DNA of 64,000 nt from positions 124,001 through 188,000 of the forward strand of contig CAVWBT010000016.1 in the NCBI GenBank assembly GCA_963753285.1, given 5' to 3'. Position 1 is the stretch's first letter. Every line of letters starts with the position of its first letter. The notes under the pieces are model-generated. The model had not been told where the DNA came from. It saw only the letters and a program-made list of their open reading frames with translations, and made no database searches. This document shows positions 44,541 to 52,483 of this stretch, in pieces. The DNA comes from JAHEDH01 sp963753285 (GTDB lineage: Bacteria; Actinomycetota; Acidimicrobiia; Spongiisociales; ZC4RG35). Made by a program: the position numbers and the translations under genes.

Positions 44541-45581
44541 ATGGTTGATCGAGTGTTGGTGGCCGAGCCGCGTGGGTTCTGCGCGGGTGTCGAGATGGCG
44601 ATCAAAGCCCTCACGTGGATGGTCAGGATCTTCGACGGTCCCGTCTACTGCTACCACGAAATCGTGCACAACGAATGGGTGGTGAAGGCGTTCGAACGCG
44701 TCGGTGTGGTGTTCGTCGACCACATCGACGAGGTGCCCGAGGGTGCACCGGTGATGCTGTCCGCCCACGGCTCTGCGCCCGAGGTCGTGGCCGGGGCGGA
44801 GAAGAGGGCGGCGATCGTGATCGACGCCGTGTGCCCGCTGGTCACGAAGGTCCATCACGAGGTCAAGCGCATGGCCGACAAGGGATTCGACATCCTCTAC
44901 ATCGGGCACGAAGGCCACGACGAGGCGGTCGGCACCGTGGCGGAGGCGCCGCAGGCGATCACGCTGATCGAACCGGAGCGCGGCCTCGGTGACTTCGAGG
45001 CTGCCGACCCGTCGAAGGTGGCGCTACTCGCACAGACGACCCTGGGCCTCTACGAGTGGAACGAGGTCCTCGACGCCGCGAACGAGCGGTATCCGGAGCT
45101 CTGGACGGCTCGACGGAGTGACCTCTGTTATGCCACGACCAACCGCCAGTCGGCGGTGCAGGCGCTCGTCGACCATGCAGATCTGATCCTGGTCGTCGGT
45201 TCGGAGAACTCATCCAACACCCAGGCGCTGGTCAGGGTCGCCGAGGAGCACGGCGTCGCAGCGCACCGCATCGACAACGCCGACCGAATCGAGGACGAGT
45301 GGCTCGAGGGAGTCTCCGTCGTGGGGCTCACCGCCGGCGCGTCGGCTCCCGACCACCTCGTCCAGGCGGTGATCGATCGCCTCGATCCGAAGCTCGGCTT
45401 CGAGCTCTTCTCGGTCACCGAGGAAGAGGAGTACTTCCCACTGCCACCTCAGTTGCGAAACTTCGTGGGTGTGCTGCAAGCGATGATCGAGGCATCGGTC
45501 ACGGCCAAGCCGGCCAAAGAGCGCGGACTGATCGAAACCGACCGCACCTGGACCGCCACCGAAGCCCTCGACCTGCTGTGA
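44541..45581 (+). CDS. ispH: 4-hydroxy-3-methylbut-2-enyl diphosphate reductase IspH
   Basis: A 346-residue iron-sulfur enzyme making IPP and DMAPP in the last MEP-pathway step. The three cluster cysteines lie in PRGFCAGVEMAI, DAVCPLVTKVHHEV and LCYATTNRQSAVQ; active-site residues are in HNEWVV, SAHGSAPEVV and the SxNS-type motif SENSSNTQAL. I chose ATG 44541 because it begins the conserved RVLVAEPRGFCAGV and lies after a TACCCT element. The spacer to der contains two small heptad repeats. Confidence 0.94.
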   Translation: MVDRVLVAEPRGFCAGVEMAIKALTWMVRIFDGPVYCYHEIVHNEWVVKAFERVGVVFVDHIDEVPEGAPVMLSAHGSAPEVVAGAEKRAAIVIDAVCPLVTKVHHEVKRMADKGFDILYIGHEGHDEAVGTVAEAPQAITLIEPERGLGDFEAADPSKVALLAQTTLGLYEWNEVLDAANERYPELWTARRSDLCYATTNRQSAVQALVDHADLILVVGSENSSNTQALVRVAEEHGVAAHRIDNADRIEDEWLEGVSVVGLTAGASAPDHLVQAVIDRLDPKLGFELFSVTEEEEYFPLPPQLRNFVGVLQAMIEASVTAKPAKERGLIETDRTWTATEALDLL

Positions 45582-45588
45582 GCCGTGG

Positions 45589-45602
45589 GCTTTGAGCTTT
45601 GA
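45589..45602 (+). repeat. Heptad repeat, two units of GCTTTGA
   Basis: Two exact GCTTTGA units in the ispH-der spacer, with gccctcg following in the same seven-base phase. Confidence 0.5.
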
Positions 45603-45638
45603 GCCCTCGCCCTGGATTCTCAGGAAGGGGGGATGGCT

Positions 45639-45659
45639 GCTCATTGCTCATTGCTCATT
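45639..45659 (+). repeat. Heptad repeat, three exact units of GCTCATT
   Basis: Three perfect GCTCATT units lie about 50 bases before the der start codon. Confidence 0.7.
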
Positions 45660-45694
45660 GCGCCAACGATCGCGTTGGACCACCACGATGGCGA

Positions 45695-45700
45695 TACCCT
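45695..45700 (+). promoter_or_regulatory. Probable -10 element (TACCCT) of der
   Basis: TACCCT ends 8 bases before ATG 45709, deciding the choice of that start. Confidence 0.55.
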
Positions 45701-45708
45701 CACTCACC

Positions 45709-47022
45709 ATGCTTCCCATCGTCGCCGTCGTCGGGCGCCCCAACGTCGGCAAGTCCACCCTGGTCAATCGAATCGTGGGCGGCCGTCCGGCCGTGACCGA
45801 GGAGATGCCCGGTGTCACCAGAGACCGCCGCGAGTTCCGTGCCGAGTGGATCGGACGCGAGTTCATCGTCGTCGACACCGGCGGCTGGGAGCTCAAGCCG
45901 GGTGAGCCGATCGTGTCCGAGATCCGTCAACAGGCGGAGGCTGCGCTCGCAACGGCCGACGTGATCGTCTACGTGACCGACGCCACCGCCGGTGTCAGCG
46001 ACGACGACGCCGGCGTCATCCGAATGCTGAGAGGTGCGGACGCGCCGATCGTGTTCGCAGCGAACAAAGTCGACGACGGGGGCAAGGAGCGGCTCATCGA
46101 CGATCTGTGGTCGCTCGGGATCGGCGAGCCGTATCCCGTGTCGGCCTTCCACGGGCGCGGCATGGGTGACCTGCTCGACCGGGTCGTCGAACTGCTCCCC
46201 GAGTCGGACGAGCCGGCACCCGAAGACGATCTCGCTCGGCTAGCGATCATCGGGCGGCCGAACGTCGGGAAGTCGACGCTGCTCAATCAGTTGCTGGGCG
46301 AACAACGAGTCATCGTGTCGGAGATCCCCGGGACGACCCGCGACCCGATCGACACGGTCGTCGATCTCGAGGGGGAGACCTATCGACTGATCGACACGGC
46401 CGGAATCCGGCGCAAGCCCAAGATCACCGAAGACGCCGACTTCTACGCCGTCATTCGCGCCCGGGAGGTCCTGGCATCCGCCGACGTCGCCCTGCTCATC
46501 ATCGACGCAACCGACGGAGTCACGCATCAGGACCAACGGATCGCCGCGGAGGTCGTCGAGTCCGGTGCGTCGCTCGTCATCATCCTCAACAAGTGGGATC
46601 TCATCGACGACGAGACCAGGGAGACCATGGAGCGATCGCTCGGCGATCGATTCGGGTTCGTGTCCTGGGCGCCTGTGATCAGGATCTCCGCGAAGACCGG
46701 CGCTCGGACGAAGCGGATCCCTGACGCGATCCGCTACGTGCTCGAGACGAGGGAGAACCGGATCGGGACGGGTGAGCTCAACCGGCTGGTCAGGGAGTGG
46801 ACGGGTGCACACCCTCCGCCGGTCCGCAAGGGTCGCCGACCGAGGATCCTCTACGCGGTCCAGGCGGGGGTGGCGCCCCCGACGTTCATCATGTTCGTGG
46901 CCGGGGGAGAGCTGGGGCCCGACTACCTCCGATTCCTCGAGGGGCGTCTCCGCAACGCCGAGGACTTCACCGGATCACCGGTACGAGTCATAACCCGGCG
47001 GAGAGAGCGTCGACCGGAATGA
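45709..47022 (+). CDS. der: Ribosome biogenesis GTPase Der (EngA)
   Basis: A 437-residue protein with two tandem GTPase domains that assists 50S subunit assembly. The first G domain starts at residue 9 (GRPNVGKSTLVNRIVGG) with DTGG and NKVD; the second starts near 183 (GRPNVGKSTLLNQLLGE) with DTAGIRRK and NKWD. A C-terminal KH-like domain follows (PVRKGRRPRILYAVQ). I chose ATG 45709 because it opens the conserved block immediately after a TACCCT element; upstream in-frame starts would read through the heptad repeats. Its stop overlaps a small membrane-protein gene (ATGA). Confidence 0.94.
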   Translation: MLPIVAVVGRPNVGKSTLVNRIVGGRPAVTEEMPGVTRDRREFRAEWIGREFIVVDTGGWELKPGEPIVSEIRQQAEAALATADVIVYVTDATAGVSDDDAGVIRMLRGADAPIVFAANKVDDGGKERLIDDLWSLGIGEPYPVSAFHGRGMGDLLDRVVELLPESDEPAPEDDLARLAIIGRPNVGKSTLLNQLLGEQRVIVSEIPGTTRDPIDTVVDLEGETYRLIDTAGIRRKPKITEDADFYAVIRAREVLASADVALLIIDATDGVTHQDQRIAAEVVESGASLVIILNKWDLIDDETRETMERSLGDRFGFVSWAPVIRISAKTGARTKRIPDAIRYVLETRENRIGTGELNRLVREWTGAHPPPVRKGRRPRILYAVQAGVAPPTFIMFVAGGELGPDYLRFLEGRLRNAEDFTGSPVRVITRRRERRPE

Positions 47023-47174
47023 CCGACGAGTCCCCGTTCCTGCCCGATGAGGACACCGAGCCGGAGGACCTTCCGACGCCGTGGGGATTCCGGATCGGTT
47101 TGATCGCTGCCGGTGCCTATCTGCTGTGGCGGCTCGTCGAAGGCATCATCTGGGCCTTCGACCGTCTGTTCTGA
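47019..47174 (+). CDS. Small membrane protein, 51 residues
   Basis: A short reading frame beginning ATGA-overlapped with the der stop. It has an acidic N-terminal half (FLPDEDTEPEDLPTPWGF) and one hydrophobic helix (IGLIAAGAYLLWRLVEGIIW), so a single-pass inner-membrane protein is likely. I do not recognise the family. The tight coupling to der and the regular membrane helix support it as a real gene; function is unknown. Confidence 0.65.
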   Translation: MTDESPFLPDEDTEPEDLPTPWGFRIGLIAAGAYLLWRLVEGIIWAFDRLF

Positions 47175-47209
47175 AGGCTGCAGCCCGATATCGGACCGAC
47201 AACGGGCGG

Positions 47210-47215
47210 TAGCAT
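47210..47215 (+). promoter_or_regulatory. Probable -10 element (TAGCAT) of the hydrolase-cyclase gene
   Basis: TAGCAT ends 6 bases before ATG 47222, again without a ribosome-binding site. Confidence 0.5.
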
Positions 47216-47221
47216 CCGGGA

Positions 47222-48583
47222 ATGACGACCGTCCCGATCAGGCCGGAGACCCGGTACGTAGAGACCGATCAGGGCTATCTCGCGTGTCAGACCTTCGGAA
47301 GCGGCGACCGTGACATCCTCTTCCTGACGGGTGCGCTGACCAACCTGGATGCCATCTGGGACGAACCGTCCGCCGCTCGATTCCTCGATCGGCTCGGTGC
47401 CATGGGTCGCGTGATCTTCTACGACATGCGCGGCTCCGGCGTTTCCGATCCCATCCTCGACCGGTCGAAGTGGCTGCCGATCGAGGCTCTCGTGGATGAC
47501 GTCCGAGCCGTTCTGGACGCCGCCGGGTCGGAGAAGGCCGTGTTCTACGGCGACACCGAGGGCGGATTCTCGGCGATGATGCTCGCGGCGGTCGATCCAG
47601 ATCGTGTCTCGGAGCTCGTGCTGGTGAACTCCTACCCGCGATTGCTGCGGGCCGACGACTATCCAGCCGGCGCACCTCAAGGCGTCGCCGACGCGCTGGC
47701 TGAGCTGTACGTCGCTCAACACGGTACGACCGGAGCCATGTTGGAGTTGACCGCGCCCTCCGTCGCCGACGACCTCCGATTCCGCTCGTGGTGGACGCGT
47801 TATCAGCGGTTGTCCGTTCCACTGGGCCTCGTACGGAGCACGTTCGAATGGTTCGGAGAGGTCGATGTGAGGGCAGCGCTTCCACTGATACACGCTCCGA
47901 CGCTCGTGGTCTCGCGCCGCGATGCACGCTTTCACCGTTTGGCGTACAGCGAGTATCTGGCATCGAGAATCGGGCGGGCGGAACTCCGCATCGTCGAGGG
48001 AGCCGACACGCTCCCGTTCCATGCGGGCGACTTCGAGCCAACGCTCGTGCAGGTAGAGGAGTTCCTGACAGGAACGCACGACGTGGCTCAGCAGGACCGC
48101 GTTCTCGCGACCGTGCTGTTCACCGACATCGTCGGATCGACCGCGACGGCTGCGGCGATGGGTGACCAGCGGTGGCTCGACCTCCTCTCCGAGCACGATC
48201 GCATCGTGAGGGCGCACCTCGCGCGTTTTCGTGGCAGGGAGGTCAAGATGACCGGTGACGGCTGCGTCGCGACATTCGACGGTCCGGCGCGCGCCATCGC
48301 ATGCGCCGCTGCGATCGATCAGCAACTCCCGTCGATCGGACTGGAGGTCCGCGCCGGCATACACACGGGAGAAGTCGAGATGAGAGAAGGCGAGCTCGGA
48401 GGGATCGGGGTCCACATCGCGGCGCGCGTGATGTCTCACGCCGAACGCGGCGGCATTCTCGTTTCCAGCACGGTCAAAGATCTGGTCGTCGGGTCGGGGA
48501 TACGGTTCAAGGCTTGTGGCGCGGTCGCCCTCAAGGGTGTTCCCGGTGAATGGCCCGTGTTCGAGTTGGTCGCCATGTCCTGA
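47222..48583 (+). CDS. Alpha/beta-hydrolase fused to class III adenylate/guanylate cyclase
   Basis: A 453-residue fusion. Residues about 10-285 form an alpha/beta-hydrolase fold; the nucleophile elbow reads YGDTEGGFSA, so Thr112 stands where Ser is usual (G-D-T-E-G), suggesting reduced or absent hydrolase activity and perhaps a sensing role. Residues about 295-453 form a class III cyclase catalytic domain with metal-binding Asp in LFTDIVGST (about 302) and TGDGCVATF (about 346), plus AGIHTGEVE and GIGVHIAARV. No membrane segment is seen, so cAMP or cGMP would be made in the cytosol. This architecture is widespread in actinobacteria; the ligand is unknown. It is monocistronic, preceded by its own TAGCAT element and followed by a tRNA gene. 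Confidence 0.87.
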   Translation: MTTVPIRPETRYVETDQGYLACQTFGSGDRDILFLTGALTNLDAIWDEPSAARFLDRLGAMGRVIFYDMRGSGVSDPILDRSKWLPIEALVDDVRAVLDAAGSEKAVFYGDTEGGFSAMMLAAVDPDRVSELVLVNSYPRLLRADDYPAGAPQGVADALAELYVAQHGTTGAMLELTAPSVADDLRFRSWWTRYQRLSVPLGLVRSTFEWFGEVDVRAALPLIHAPTLVVSRRDARFHRLAYSEYLASRIGRAELRIVEGADTLPFHAGDFEPTLVQVEEFLTGTHDVAQQDRVLATVLFTDIVGSTATAAAMGDQRWLDLLSEHDRIVRAHLARFRGREVKMTGDGCVATFDGPARAIACAAAIDQQLPSIGLEVRAGIHTGEVEMREGELGGIGVHIAARVMSHAERGGILVSSTVKDLVVGSGIRFKACGAVALKGVPGEWPVFELVAMS

Positions 48584-48638
48584 TCTCGAAAGCCCGGCTC
48601 CGGAGCTCTCGAGCCGTGTGATATCCTCTTGCTCACAA

Positions 48639-48712
48639 CGGGCTGTGGCGCAGCTTGGTAGCGCGCTTGACTGGGGGTCAAGAGGTCGGGAGTTCAAGTC
48701 TCCCCAGCCCGA
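48639..48712 (+). tRNA. tRNA-Pro (anticodon GGG)
   Basis: A complete 74-base cloverleaf. The acceptor stem is cgggctg with cagcccg; the D arm is gcgc, agcttggta, gcgc; the anticodon stem is cttga and tcaag around loop ctggggg, whose anticodon is GGG; the T arm is gggag, ttcaagt, ctccc. The discriminator is A and CCA is not encoded. A tatcct element at 48622-48627 could be its -10, and a terminator hairpin follows. Confidence 0.95.
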
Positions 48713-48717
48713 CAACC

Positions 48718-48754
48718 GGAATCCTCGACGAATCGTCGGGGATTCCGTCGTTTT
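48718..48754 (+). terminator. Intrinsic terminator of tRNA-Pro
   Basis: A 12-bp stem with one G-T pair, ggaatcctcgac (48718-48729) and gtcggggattcc (48735-48746), closes a 5-base loop and is followed by gtcg and four T residues (48751-48754). Confidence 0.8.
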
Positions 48755-48997
48755 CGGCAGAGATGTCGGAGATCCTCGGTGCCCAGCCCAGAACCAGGAC
48801 GCAACACCGCGTTGAGCGCCGGCTACAAGTTGCAGCCTGAAATGAATTGAATGCCCGTGTCTCCGCACAGACTGCCTTCTGTGCGACTTCCGGCGCTGCA
48901 ACATGCACACCAATCGCGCTGATTCGCCCACAACCAGCAGCTTCGGGGGTACCGGCGGGAATTTGAGCGTGTGTTGCACGATGAGCGGGGGGGTCCC
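48755..48997 (+). other. Spacer before the peptide transporter operon, with hairpins
   Basis: No gene is visible. A perfect 8-bp hairpin, cgcacaga (48864-48871) and tctgtgcg (48878-48885), lies in it. Around this hairpin, gcgccggctacaagttgcagc (about 48817) partly complements ccggcgctgcaac (about 48891), through gcgccgg/ccggcgc and gttgcagc/gctgcaac. All of this is upstream of the transporter promoter, so it is more likely an operator or a 3' tRNA-transcript structure than a leader. Confidence 0.45.
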
Positions 48998-49003
48998 TAC
49001 ACT
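48974..49003 (+). promoter_or_regulatory. Sigma-70-like promoter of the peptide transporter operon
   Basis: TTGCAC (48974-48979), an 18-base spacer and TACACT (48998-49003) give a leader of about 65 bases. Unlike most genes here, the leader contains Shine-Dalgarno sequences. Confidence 0.5.
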
Positions 49004-49074
49004 TCCGCCGTCGGTGGGCCACTGCCAGTGGTCCGGCCGATTTGCAAGGGAGGACCAACTTGGAGGACCAACTG

Positions 49075-51093
49075 GTGAAAACCACCCCTACCCGATGGCG
49101 CTGGCTTGCGCTGTTCCTCGTGATGGCGATGGTCGCTGCTGCGTGCTCCTCGGAGACGACCGATACGACCCAGGCAGATGCCGGGGACGACACGGACACC
49201 CCCGAGACCACTCAGGCGGATACCACCGACACCACCGAAGGTGACACGACGCCCCCCGCCGAGGGATTCACGTACTCGGTCGCGATCTTCAGCGACCCGA
49301 CAACCGACAACCCATGGGCCGCTCTCGACACCGAGAACGACGTGTGGACGAACTACGTCAACCCCGACATGGGCGCGCTCTACACCTATCAGGGACCGAC
49401 CTACACGCTCATCCCGCTGCTCGCGGCAGATGACTCGCCCCCCGCAGTCGAAGCCGACGGTGACAACTTCTCGGTGACGGTCGGATTGCGCGACGACGTG
49501 TTCTGGTCCGATGGCGAGCAGATGGACGCAGACGATGTCGTGTTCACGTTCGAGACCGTGCAGAAGTACGGCGGACTGGGTGGCAACATCCCGACGCAGT
49601 GGCCGCTCGCGACCGATCCGGTCGAGGACGATCCCGCCACCGAAGAGGACGAGACCGCTCCGGCCGGCAACGGAATCCTCTCGGTCGAGGCACTCGATGC
49701 CCAGACCGTGAAGATCACCTACGACTTCGAGGCCGGCCTCGCCGTGTGGCCATTCGGCAACGGAGTCGCCAGCATCTTCCCCGAGCACTTCTGGGGGCCG
49801 ATCGTCGCCGAGAACGACAGCTTCGAGGGCATGTACTCGACGTCGGGACTCGGTGCACCGAACGCCACCGGCTTCAACTCCGCAGAGCGTGAGCCCGGTG
49901 CCTTCTGGCGCAACGAGGCGGTCGCCGACTACTGGGACAAGGGCAGCCAGTACACCGTGTACGACAACGGCGCCGTGGTCTACACCAACAAGTCCGGTGT
50001 CACCGAGAACTACGCTGGTGGAGCAGGCGGCGAGACCGTGGCCGACTACACCGAAGGACCATTTGCGTCCGAGACCGTGTACTCGCTCTACTCCGATCAG
50101 AACTCGGCCGTCCTTGCGCTCACCGACGGTGAGGTCGACTTCCTGCTGAACCCACTGGGCCTGCAGCGCGGTCTTCAGAACCTGGTGCTCTCCGAGCCCG
50201 ACCTGAACGTCATCGTGAACGAGCAGAACGGCTTCCGTTACCTGGCGTTCAACACCCGGAAGTTCCCGATGAGCGAACTCTCGTTCCGTCAGGCGCTCGC
50301 CTGTCGCATCGACAAGGAGTTCATGGCGAACACGGTTCTCGGTGGCGCAGCCATCGCGGCGAACTCGCTGGTGCCCCCGGGCAACAGCTTCTGGGCCAAC
50401 CCCGATCTCGAAGGCATCTGTGAAGGTCAGGACGAGGTCCAGCGCTTCGAAACCGCCAAGCAGTTCCTGGTGGACGCAGGATGGACCTGGGACGTCGAGC
50501 CCCTCTGGAACGAGGACAACCGCGACGTGCTGCCCAAGGGTGAAGGCCTTCGTGGACCGGACGGCACCGCCATCCAGGCCATCGAGCTCCTCGCTCCGGG
50601 ACCCGGCTACGACCCGCTCCGTGCGACCTACTCGCTCTTCATCGAAGAGTGGGCAGCCGACCTCGGCATCCCGTTGACGGCAGAGCCCACCGGCTTCTCC
50701 GTGATCGTGGACGCAGTGTTCGCGGTCGACGAGGGCGCCCTCGACTGGGACATGTACATCCTGGGCTGGGGTCTCACCCCGTTCCCGGACCACGTGTTCG
50801 ACTTCTTCACGACCGATGCGGACTCCGCGGCCGGCGGCTTCAACACTCCGGGGTATTCGAACCCGGACTTCGACGCCCTCGCTGCCGAGTTCAAAGCGGC
50901 GAAGACGCTCGAAGAGGCACGTGACCTGATCTTCCAGGGTGACGCGATCATCAACGAAGACCTGCCGTACGTGGTTCTGTTCACGACGCCGATCATCGAG
51001 GCCTACCGGAACACGGTGGACTTCCCGTTCACGACGGTGCTCGACGGACTCCAGAACTTCGGTGGAGTCGCTGGAGCGGTCACCAGCTCTTGA
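49075..51093 (+). CDS. Peptide ABC transporter substrate-binding lipoprotein
   Basis: A 672-residue SBP_bac_5 (DppA/OppA-like) binding protein. The signal peptide VKTTPTRWRWLALFLVMAMV is followed by AAAC with the lipidated Cys at residue 24, and a Thr/Asp-rich linker of about 40 residues precedes the folded domain (FTYSVAIFSDPTT). Family regions are visible: VTVGLRDDVFWSDGE, FRYLAFNTRKFPMSELSFRQ and LDWDMYILGWG. I chose GTG 49075 because a ggagga site lies 6 bases upstream and it gives a typical lipoprotein signal; TTG codons at 49042 and 49060, with another gggagga, are weaker alternatives. At the outer face of the membrane it delivers oligopeptides or similar compounds to the permeases encoded downstream. 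The exact substrate is unknown. Confidence 0.9.
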   Translation: MKTTPTRWRWLALFLVMAMVAAACSSETTDTTQADAGDDTDTPETTQADTTDTTEGDTTPPAEGFTYSVAIFSDPTTDNPWAALDTENDVWTNYVNPDMGALYTYQGPTYTLIPLLAADDSPPAVEADGDNFSVTVGLRDDVFWSDGEQMDADDVVFTFETVQKYGGLGGNIPTQWPLATDPVEDDPATEEDETAPAGNGILSVEALDAQTVKITYDFEAGLAVWPFGNGVASIFPEHFWGPIVAENDSFEGMYSTSGLGAPNATGFNSAEREPGAFWRNEAVADYWDKGSQYTVYDNGAVVYTNKSGVTENYAGGAGGETVADYTEGPFASETVYSLYSDQNSAVLALTDGEVDFLLNPLGLQRGLQNLVLSEPDLNVIVNEQNGFRYLAFNTRKFPMSELSFRQALACRIDKEFMANTVLGGAAIAANSLVPPGNSFWANPDLEGICEGQDEVQRFETAKQFLVDAGWTWDVEPLWNEDNRDVLPKGEGLRGPDGTAIQAIELLAPGPGYDPLRATYSLFIEEWAADLGIPLTAEPTGFSVIVDAVFAVDEGALDWDMYILGWGLTPFPDHVFDFFTTDADSAAGGFNTPGYSNPDFDALAAEFKAAKTLEEARDLIFQGDAIINEDLPYVVLFTTPIIEAYRNTVDFPFTTVLDGLQNFGGVAGAVTSS

Positions 51094-51110
51094 GCTGAAC
51101 CGACCTGATT

Positions 51111-51143
51111 GTGGGTCCCCGGACATCGAGTCCGGGGACCCAC
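51111..51143 (+). terminator. Stable hairpin between the binding protein and the first permease gene
   Basis: A perfect 13-bp stem, gtgggtccccgga (51111-51123) and tccggggacccac (51131-51143), encloses a 7-base loop. No U-run follows. It is probably a partial terminator or an mRNA-stabilising hairpin that lowers permease expression relative to the binding protein, a common design in transporter operons. Confidence 0.7.
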
Positions 51144-51293
51144 ATCCATCGATCGAGTGGTTCGATCGTCTTCATCGACAGGTGGAGATCATCGAGCAAC
51201 CCGGCCGCAGCGGGCTGTTGCTGGTTAACATGGCCGGCCAGCGACACGCATGTCCAGGTAGCAACTCGTTCTGTGTGAGAGGAGAACGTACGA

Positions 51294-52469
51294 ATGGGCA
51301 AGTACATGGCCCGACGCTTGTTCCAGAGTGTCTTGTTGTTCCTGGTCTTCATCACGGTGACGTGGTTTCTGCTCTACGCCCTGCCCGGTGACATCGTCAC
51401 CCAGAAGTTCCGAACCAACCCGAACATCCCGCCCGAGGCCGCCGAGACCGCGATTCGTCGCCTCGGACTCGACCGACCGATCCTCGAACAGTTCTGGACC
51501 TATGTCACCGGATTCTTCCGTGGCGACTTCGGGGTGTCGTTCAACCAGTATCCCCGGCCCGTCACCGACATCATCGCCGAGCGTCTGCCACGGACGATTG
51601 TCCTGTTCCTGACGGCGGTCGTCACCTACTACTGGGCCGGGTTCATCGCCGGCAAGTACCTGGCATGGCGGAGAGGCAAGCGCGGCGAGATGGCGATCAC
51701 GGTCGGCGGCGTCGGACTGCTCACGGTGTTCTACCCGTGGTTCGCCCTGATGGCGATCTGGCTGTTCGCAGCCCGTCTCGGTTGGCTCCCGATCTCCAAG
51801 TTCCTCGATCCCACCGAGTGGCGGAACGCACCGTTCACCGCCAACGAGGTGTTCATGCGCCTCTTCTGGACCGTGGCGATCACCTCGGCCCTGCTCTTCG
51901 CCGTGCAATACGGCGCCGGCAAGGTCAGGGATGCAACCCCTGCACGCCTCACGCGCATCGGAGGCACGCTGGCGGTCATCGCCGGCTTCATCTTCTACTG
52001 GTGGGGGGCCGGCGGCGTCGACATCCGCCCGTTCGCCGGCGACATCGCCGAGCATCTCGTCCTACCGGTTGGCGTTCTGACCGCCGTCAACTTCGCGGGC
52101 ATCATGTTGCTCACGCGCAGTTCGATGCTCGAGACGATGCGTGAGGACTTCATCCTGACGGCGAGAGCGAAGGGTCTCCCGGAGAAGGCGGTACGCGACC
52201 GGCACGCCGCCCGCACGGCGTTGCTGCCCGTGACCACCTCGCTCGTACTGGCGGTTGCAACGGTCATCGACGGCGGCATCATCACCGAGTTCGTGTTCTC
52301 GTGGCCGGGCATGGGTGAGGTCCTGATCTCATCGGTCACCAGCGAAGACATCCCGCTCGCCGTCGCAGCATTCTCGTTCATCGGCGTGATGGCGCTCGTC
52401 GGGCACTTCGTCGTCGACATGCTGTACGGCGTGCTCGATCCGCGCATTCGAGTTTCCGGCTCACACTGA
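51294..52469 (+). CDS. Peptide ABC transporter permease (DppB-like)
   Basis: A 391-residue inner-membrane permease. It starts MGKYMARRLFQSVLLFLVFI, with the conserved YALPGDIV region, and carries the ATPase-docking EAA loop ILTARAKGLPEKAVRDRHAA in its second half, then VIDGGIITEFVFSWPGMG. It is longer than the usual 310-340 residues because of an extra segment near residues 130-250 that adds hydrophobic stretches (VITSALLFAVQY-type and LAVIAGFIFYWWGAGGVDI). ATG 51294 has an agagga site upstream. It is the second gene of the five-gene operon and is followed 14 bp later by the second permease. Confidence 0.9.
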   Translation: MGKYMARRLFQSVLLFLVFITVTWFLLYALPGDIVTQKFRTNPNIPPEAAETAIRRLGLDRPILEQFWTYVTGFFRGDFGVSFNQYPRPVTDIIAERLPRTIVLFLTAVVTYYWAGFIAGKYLAWRRGKRGEMAITVGGVGLLTVFYPWFALMAIWLFAARLGWLPISKFLDPTEWRNAPFTANEVFMRLFWTVAITSALLFAVQYGAGKVRDATPARLTRIGGTLAVIAGFIFYWWGAGGVDIRPFAGDIAEHLVLPVGVLTAVNFAGIMLLTRSSMLETMREDFILTARAKGLPEKAVRDRHAARTALLPVTTSLVLAVATVIDGGIITEFVFSWPGMGEVLISSVTSEDIPLAVAAFSFIGVMALVGHFVVDMLYGVLDPRIRVSGSH

Positions 52470-52483
52470 GGAGATACTGAGCG

